NCBI RefSeq assembly: GCF_006542765.1
Contig: NZ_SKCD01000066.1
Span: 248,001 to 312,000 of the forward strand
Direction: 5' to 3'
Length of the DNA stretch: 64,000 nucleotides
Source: Paenibacillus luteus
Lineage (GTDB): Bacteria > Bacillota > Bacilli > Paenibacillales > Paenibacillaceae
Position 1 is the first letter of the stretch. Each line of letters begins with the position of its first letter. The position numbers were made by a program, and so were the translations under genes. The notes under the pieces are model-generated. The model was given only the letters and a program-made list of their open reading frames with translations, made no database searches and was not told the DNA's origin. Positions 60,341 to 64,000 of the stretch are shown here, piece by piece.

Positions 60341-61195
60341 TTGGGAAAGGTAAGAATTGTAACTGACAGTACAGCAGATATACCGGAAGAGATTCGCGAG
60401 CGGCTGGGTATTTCTATGGTGCCCTTAAAGGTGCTGTTTGGGGAAGAAACGTTTCTCGATGCGGTGACGATCAAATCAGAGGGTTTCTACGAGAAGCTTG
60501 CGCAAGCTTCTGCGCTTCCCACAACGTCGCAGCCGTCTCCAGTGGAATTTTCTGATGTGTATCAGCGCTTACTTGGAGAGGATGCGGAGTCGCCGATTAT
60601 TTCACTTCACTTATCGGCAGCGCTTAGCGGCACGTATCAGTCGGCGGTTATCGCTCAGTCCATGCTGGAAGAAGAAGCTGACCTTACGATCCTCGATTCA
60701 AAATCTGCTTCCTACGGCTTCGGCATGCGTGTGGTGAAGGCGGCCGAAATGGCGCAGGCGGGCGAATCGAAGGAACGAATTGTCGAGGAGATTGAACGCC
60801 TCGCTAACAGTACGGAATTATATTTTCTCGTGGATACGCTGGAATACTTGCAGAAGGGCGGCCGCATCGGAAAAGCATCAGCGCTAATCGGTTCCATTCT
60901 TAATATTAAGCCGATTCTCTCGCTTGATTCTGATGGCGTGGTGCTTGCTGTAGATAAGGTTCGAGGCACGAAGAAGGCGATGGCGCGCATTGTCGAGCTT
61001 CTCAAAAAAACGTATGGGGATGAGCCGGTCGGTATGACGATGGCCTATTCGCTGCATAAGGAAACGGCGGGGGAGCTCTACGAGCTTCTTAAGAGCCAAT
61101 TCAATGTTCAGGCGGTTAGCTGGACGACCATTGGAGCTGTTATTGGCACGCATACCGGTCCAGGCACTTCTGCCGTGTTTATGTACAGGATGTGA
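60341..61195 (+). CDS. DegV-family fatty-acid-binding protein (FakB type)
   Basis: A 284-residue two-domain protein that binds a fatty acid and presents it to FakA. It has VTDSTADIP, TTSQPSP with the contact Ser, LSAALSGTYQSA and the C-terminal IGAVIGTHTGPGT signature with carboxylate-contact His. Start TTG 60341 follows GGGAGGG by about seven bases; a longer frame to 60218 overlaps fakA and has no ribosome-binding site. Acyl-chain preference cannot be read here. recG begins five bases after its stop. Confidence 0.9.
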   Translation: MGKVRIVTDSTADIPEEIRERLGISMVPLKVLFGEETFLDAVTIKSEGFYEKLAQASALPTTSQPSPVEFSDVYQRLLGEDAESPIISLHLSAALSGTYQSAVIAQSMLEEEADLTILDSKSASYGFGMRVVKAAEMAQAGESKERIVEEIERLANSTELYFLVDTLEYLQKGGRIGKASALIGSILNIKPILSLDSDGVVLAVDKVRGTKKAMARIVELLKKTYGDEPVGMTMAYSLHKETAGELYELLKSQFNVQAVSWTTIGAVIGTHTGPGTSAVFMYRM

Positions 61196-61199
61196 TTGA

Positions 61200-63254
61200 A
61201 TGATGACGCTGGACCAAATTTCCGTTCGGCAAATCAAAGGCGTGAGCGCTCCTAAGGAAGAGGAGCTTCACGCCTTTGGCGTGAGAACGATTGCAGATTT
61301 ATTGGATTATTTTCCGTATCGCTATGAGGATTATCGTATCCGGGAGCTTACAGATGTTAAAGAAGGCGAAAAGGTCACGGTGCTTGGGCATGTCCGGGGC
61401 ATCCCGGTCTTGCAGCGCTACGGCAAAAGCAAGTCCAGACTCACCTGCAAGGTGGAGGTTGGCCAGTGGCTGGTGACGGCGGTATGGTTCAACCGACACT
61501 TTCTGCAAGACCAGCTTGTGATTGGCCGTGAGATCATGCTGACAGGCAAATGGGAGCAGCAACGCCTACAAATGACGATATCCGACTCGGAGTTTCCAGG
61601 CAGCGGTGGAGCCGCCAAATCAGGAACGCTTCAGCCGGTCTACTCTGTGGGCGGCAGTATTACGCAGACGTGGATGCGGAAGACGATACGTCAGGCTTTG
61701 ACGCAGTACGGAACGATGATTGAGGAATTGCTGCCGCAGGAGCTTGTTCAAGGACATGATCTGATGCCAAGACGCGATGCGGTGCAGCGTATTCATTTGC
61801 CGGATGATACGAAAGAAGGACAAGAAGCTCGCAGAAGGTTGGTCTACGAGGAGTTATTTCTGTTTCAGTTAAAGCTGCAAGCTTATCGCGCGCTTAACAG
61901 GAAGCGCAACGATGGCATTGCACATCGTATTGAAAGTGAGACGATTCGCCAATTCGCCGCTACGCTTCCGTTCGAGCTGACGGATGCGCAGAAGAAGGTC
62001 GTCAATGAAATTTGCGTAGATATGCGAAGGCCTTCCTGTATGAATCGTCTGCTGCAGGGAGATGTCGGCTCCGGCAAAACGGTCGTATCGGCGATTGCGC
62101 TCTATGTTGCGGTGAAGTCGGGGCATCAAGGCGCAATTATGGTACCGACCGAAATATTGGCTGATCAGCATATGCGCTCGTTGACAAAAATGTTTGCAGA
62201 TTTGGGCATTCAGGTAGCCTTGCTTACCGGAAGCTTAACCGAACGCAAGCGTAGAGACGTTCTGGCTGGACTTCAAATGGGCATTATTGATATCGTTGTT
62301 GGCACGCATGCGCTTATTCAGGAGGACGTCTTCTTTCGGAGCTTGGGCCTTGTCGTTGTGGACGAGCAGCACCGGTTCGGCGTCAATCAACGAAGCGTGC
62401 TGCGGCGCAAAGGAATGAACCCCGATGTTCTTACGATGACAGCAACGCCGATTCCACGGACGATGGCGATCACTGCGTTCGGTGATATGGACGTTTCCAC
62501 GATACGCGAGCGGCCTCATGGCCGTAAGCCCATTAAGACGTATTGGGTCAAGCATAGCATGATGGAACGGGTACTTGGCTTCATCCGCAAAGAGGTGAGC
62601 AAAGGACGGCAGGCTTACATTATTTGTCCTTTAATTGAGGAGTCCGAGAAGATTGATGTTCAAAATGCCATAGATCTTTATGTACAGACGCAGCAATCCT
62701 TTCCTGATTTACGTGTTGGTCTACTGCATGGACGGCTCTCCTCAGCAGAAAAGGAGAGCGTAATGGGAGCTTTCAGCGCGAATGAAACCCATGTGCTCGT
62801 GGCGACGACGGTCGTTGAAGTAGGCGTCGACGTTCCAAATGCGACGCTGATGATCATTATGGATGCGGAGCGCTTCGGTTTGTCGCAGCTGCATCAGTTG
62901 CGCGGTCGTGTTGGGCGGGGAGAGCATCAATCGCATTGTATTTTGGTGGCCGATCCGAAATCTGAAACCGGACGCGAACGGATGAAAGTAATGACGGATA
63001 CGGACGATGGTTTTGAGGTATCGCGCCGCGATCTTGAAATTCGTGGACCGGGCGATTTTTTTGGGACCAAGCAAAGCGGCCTGCCTGAGTTTCGTCTAGC
63101 GGACATGGTGGCGGATTATGAGGTATTGGAGATCGCCCGCGAAGACGCAGCGGAGCTCACGGAGCGTGAGGATTTCTGGACCAATGATTCGTATGTCAGA
63201 GTACGGTCGGTGCTGCAAAAGGATCAATTTTTTCAAGGGGAACAGCTGGACTAG
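61200..63254 (+). CDS. recG: ATP-dependent DNA helicase RecG
   Basis: A 684-residue helicase that remodels stalled forks and Holliday junctions. It has an N-terminal wedge domain (OB-fold, ~60-160), Walker A GDVGSGKTVVS, DEQH box, TATPIPRTMA, DVPNATLMIIMDAERFGLSQ and QLRGRVGRG. The C-terminal TRG-like motif is present (GPGDFFGTKQSGLPEF). Length is standard. The start may be ATG 61200 or ATG 61203. It lies at the end of the operon; spoVIF follows 72 bases later. Confidence 0.95.
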   Translation: MMTLDQISVRQIKGVSAPKEEELHAFGVRTIADLLDYFPYRYEDYRIRELTDVKEGEKVTVLGHVRGIPVLQRYGKSKSRLTCKVEVGQWLVTAVWFNRHFLQDQLVIGREIMLTGKWEQQRLQMTISDSEFPGSGGAAKSGTLQPVYSVGGSITQTWMRKTIRQALTQYGTMIEELLPQELVQGHDLMPRRDAVQRIHLPDDTKEGQEARRRLVYEELFLFQLKLQAYRALNRKRNDGIAHRIESETIRQFAATLPFELTDAQKKVVNEICVDMRRPSCMNRLLQGDVGSGKTVVSAIALYVAVKSGHQGAIMVPTEILADQHMRSLTKMFADLGIQVALLTGSLTERKRRDVLAGLQMGIIDIVVGTHALIQEDVFFRSLGLVVVDEQHRFGVNQRSVLRRKGMNPDVLTMTATPIPRTMAITAFGDMDVSTIRERPHGRKPIKTYWVKHSMMERVLGFIRKEVSKGRQAYIICPLIEESEKIDVQNAIDLYVQTQQSFPDLRVGLLHGRLSSAEKESVMGAFSANETHVLVATTVVEVGVDVPNATLMIIMDAERFGLSQLHQLRGRVGRGEHQSHCILVADPKSETGRERMKVMTDTDDGFEVSRRDLEIRGPGDFFGTKQSGLPEFRLADMVADYEVLEIAREDAAELTEREDFWTNDSYVRVRSVLQKDQFFQGEQLD

Positions 63255-63325
63255 GCAATAATTACCTACCTACGGCATATAGTTTAACGATGTGATCGGA
63301 TTGCCGGATGGAGGTGTCGAGGGCA

Positions 63326-63613
63326 GTGAGTTACCAAAATTATGGAATTAAGCCGCAGTTTGTCGAGCGTGTGAAATACAAATTAAAAAATCCTGTCATG
63401 AAGGACCGGATCAGGCAGCTTCTCGGTAATGTGACGAAGTATGATTTACAGGACCGGCCAAAGGTAAGAAAACTAGTGAAGGCAGCCGCCGTTATTTTGC
63501 AGGAGCAGCTGACGGACACGCAGGAAGACCAGATTGTTGCCTTTGTGATGGGGCAAAAAATCGATCCCAACAACACATTTCATTTATTGAAGTTGTGGGG
63601 GATGTTTCGCTGA
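63326..63613 (+). CDS. Stage VI sporulation protein F family
   Basis: A 95-residue helical protein. The sequence FVERVKYKLKNPVMKDRIRQ followed by VRKLVKAAAVILQEQLTDTQ resembles the SpoVIF family, which in B. subtilis affects late coat assembly and spore resistance. Start GTG 63326 is chosen because GGAGGTG (63310-63316) would lie inside a longer frame from ATG 63308. In B. subtilis fapR follows recG; here this gene replaces it. The stop codon is inside the terminator hairpin. Confidence 0.78.
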   Translation: MSYQNYGIKPQFVERVKYKLKNPVMKDRIRQLLGNVTKYDLQDRPKVRKLVKAAAVILQEQLTDTQEDQIVAFVMGQKIDPNNTFHLLKLWGMFR

Positions 63614-63640
63614 CCGCTTTCGGTCAGCGATTTTTTTTTG
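63607..63640 (+). terminator. Terminator overlapping the SpoVIF-family stop codon
   Basis: A 10-bp stem TCGCTGACCG / CGGTCAGCGA with a CTTT loop, then nine T. TGA (63611-63613) lies in the stem. Confidence 0.88.
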
Positions 63641-63662
63641 GACGCAACTGCGGCCGCTGGAC

Positions 63663-64000
63663 TTACCAGAGCTCAAGCTGCTCACCCGCATCAAAGGGCT
63701 CGATCAGGGACGGCTCGTCGTTGCGTACGCTGCCCACAGCTGCGGAAACGGGATAGGCTTCCAGCTCACTGGCTTGGTAAGGCACAAGCAACGGCATTAG
63801 CATAGCCGTATCCATCACAGTGCGATCGAGCCAAAGGTGCTCATCCTCGGGACGCAGAATGACGGGCATTCGGTCATGAATGGGGGCAACAAGCTCGTTA
63901 GGCGTAGTGGTCAGGATCGTACAGCTATTAATTTTGGTTCCGTCAGGAGAGAGCCATGTTTCATACAGTCCAGCCATGCTGAACAAAGCGCGGCTTTTGA
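63663..64000 (-). CDS. SOS response-associated peptidase (SRAP/YedK family), 5' end outside window
   Basis: The visible 112 residues are the C-terminal half. The SRAP signature is TTTPNELVAPIHDRMPVILR, where the His-x-Met and Arg region forms part of the DNA-protein crosslink active site. Upstream in frame FSMAGLYETW corresponds to the usual ADGFYEW, with the conserved Glu. The nucleophile Cys2 lies beyond the window. SRAP proteins (HMCES) shield abasic sites in single-stranded DNA by a thiazolidine crosslink. It converges on the preceding gene and ends 49 bases after its stop. Confidence 0.85.
   Translation of the reverse strand, partial: KSRALFSMAGLYETWLSPDGTKINSCTILTTTPNELVAPIHDRMPVILRPEDEHLWLDRTVMDTAMLMPLLVPYQASELEAYPVSAAVGSVRNDEPSLIEPFDAGEQLELW

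Noticed and set aside
1..64000. tRNA or rRNA genes, insertion sequences, prophage
   Set aside because: I looked for tRNA arms, transposase motifs and inverted-repeat ends and saw none; this is from reading by eye, and a covariance scan would settle the tRNA question.

Overview
The window is a chromosomal segment of an endospore-forming member of the Bacillota, most like Paenibacillaceae (Paenibacillus or a close relative). The evidence is the low-to-mid GC content, strong AGGAGG ribosome-binding sites, frequent TTG starts, a T-box leader, sporulation genes (spoVM, a SpoVIF-family gene) and long stretches of Bacillus subtilis-like gene order. Almost all of it is core genome. I saw no transposase, prophage, CRISPR array, rRNA or tRNA.

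Bases 1-13000 hold the 3' end of acsA, a VOC protein, an aldo/keto reductase, a class A penicillin-binding protein, T-box-controlled tyrS, an nfeD-flotillin pair, rpsD and a GAF-GGDEF protein. acsA, tyrS, rpsD and a ytrP-type GGDEF gene also cluster in B. subtilis; the flotillin pair sits inside that block and has its own sigma-W-like promoter. Bases 13000-22500 carry a lipoprotein, an M29 aminopeptidase, an HPr-like protein without the phosphorylatable histidine, ylaN, a Ca2+/H+ exchanger, an Asp23 protein, ftsW, a YugN-like gene, an M20 amidohydrolase and a nuclease lipoprotein.

Bases 22600-31000 are the most unusual part. They hold a two-gene XPB-type helicase unit like that of actinobacteria, and ricF and ylbG separated by a 38-bp tandem array of perfect hairpins. 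A tightly overlapping LysR - PHP phosphoesterase - MerR/B12 operon follows, and its last gene carries the motifs of the light-sensing CarH regulators.

From 31000 to the end the order follows the B. subtilis yloA-to-recG region: rqcH, a Ca2+ P-type ATPase, remA, gmk, rpoZ, coaBC, priA, def, fmt, rsmB, rlmN, prpC, prkC, rsgA, rpe, spoVM, rpmB, yloU, fakA, recG. It serves translation initiation and maturation, ribosome assembly, replication restart, cell-wall sensing and membrane lipid metabolism. Differences from B. subtilis are dapF and a homocysteine methyltransferase/MTHFR fusion where yloC would be, and an iron-siderophore module between rpoZ and coaBC (AraC-binding-protein fusion plus lipoprotein, each behind a Fur box, followed by small genes). 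In addition, a small membrane protein replaces thiN and a DegV protein replaces sdaAB/sdaAA next to fakA. A SpoVIF gene and a truncated SRAP gene close the window.

No wholly new multi-gene system is evident. The best leads are the CarH-like operon, the hairpin tandem array before ylbG, the XPB pair, the His-less HPr and the sigma-W-like flotillin promoter. Family assignments come from reading motifs, without database searches.
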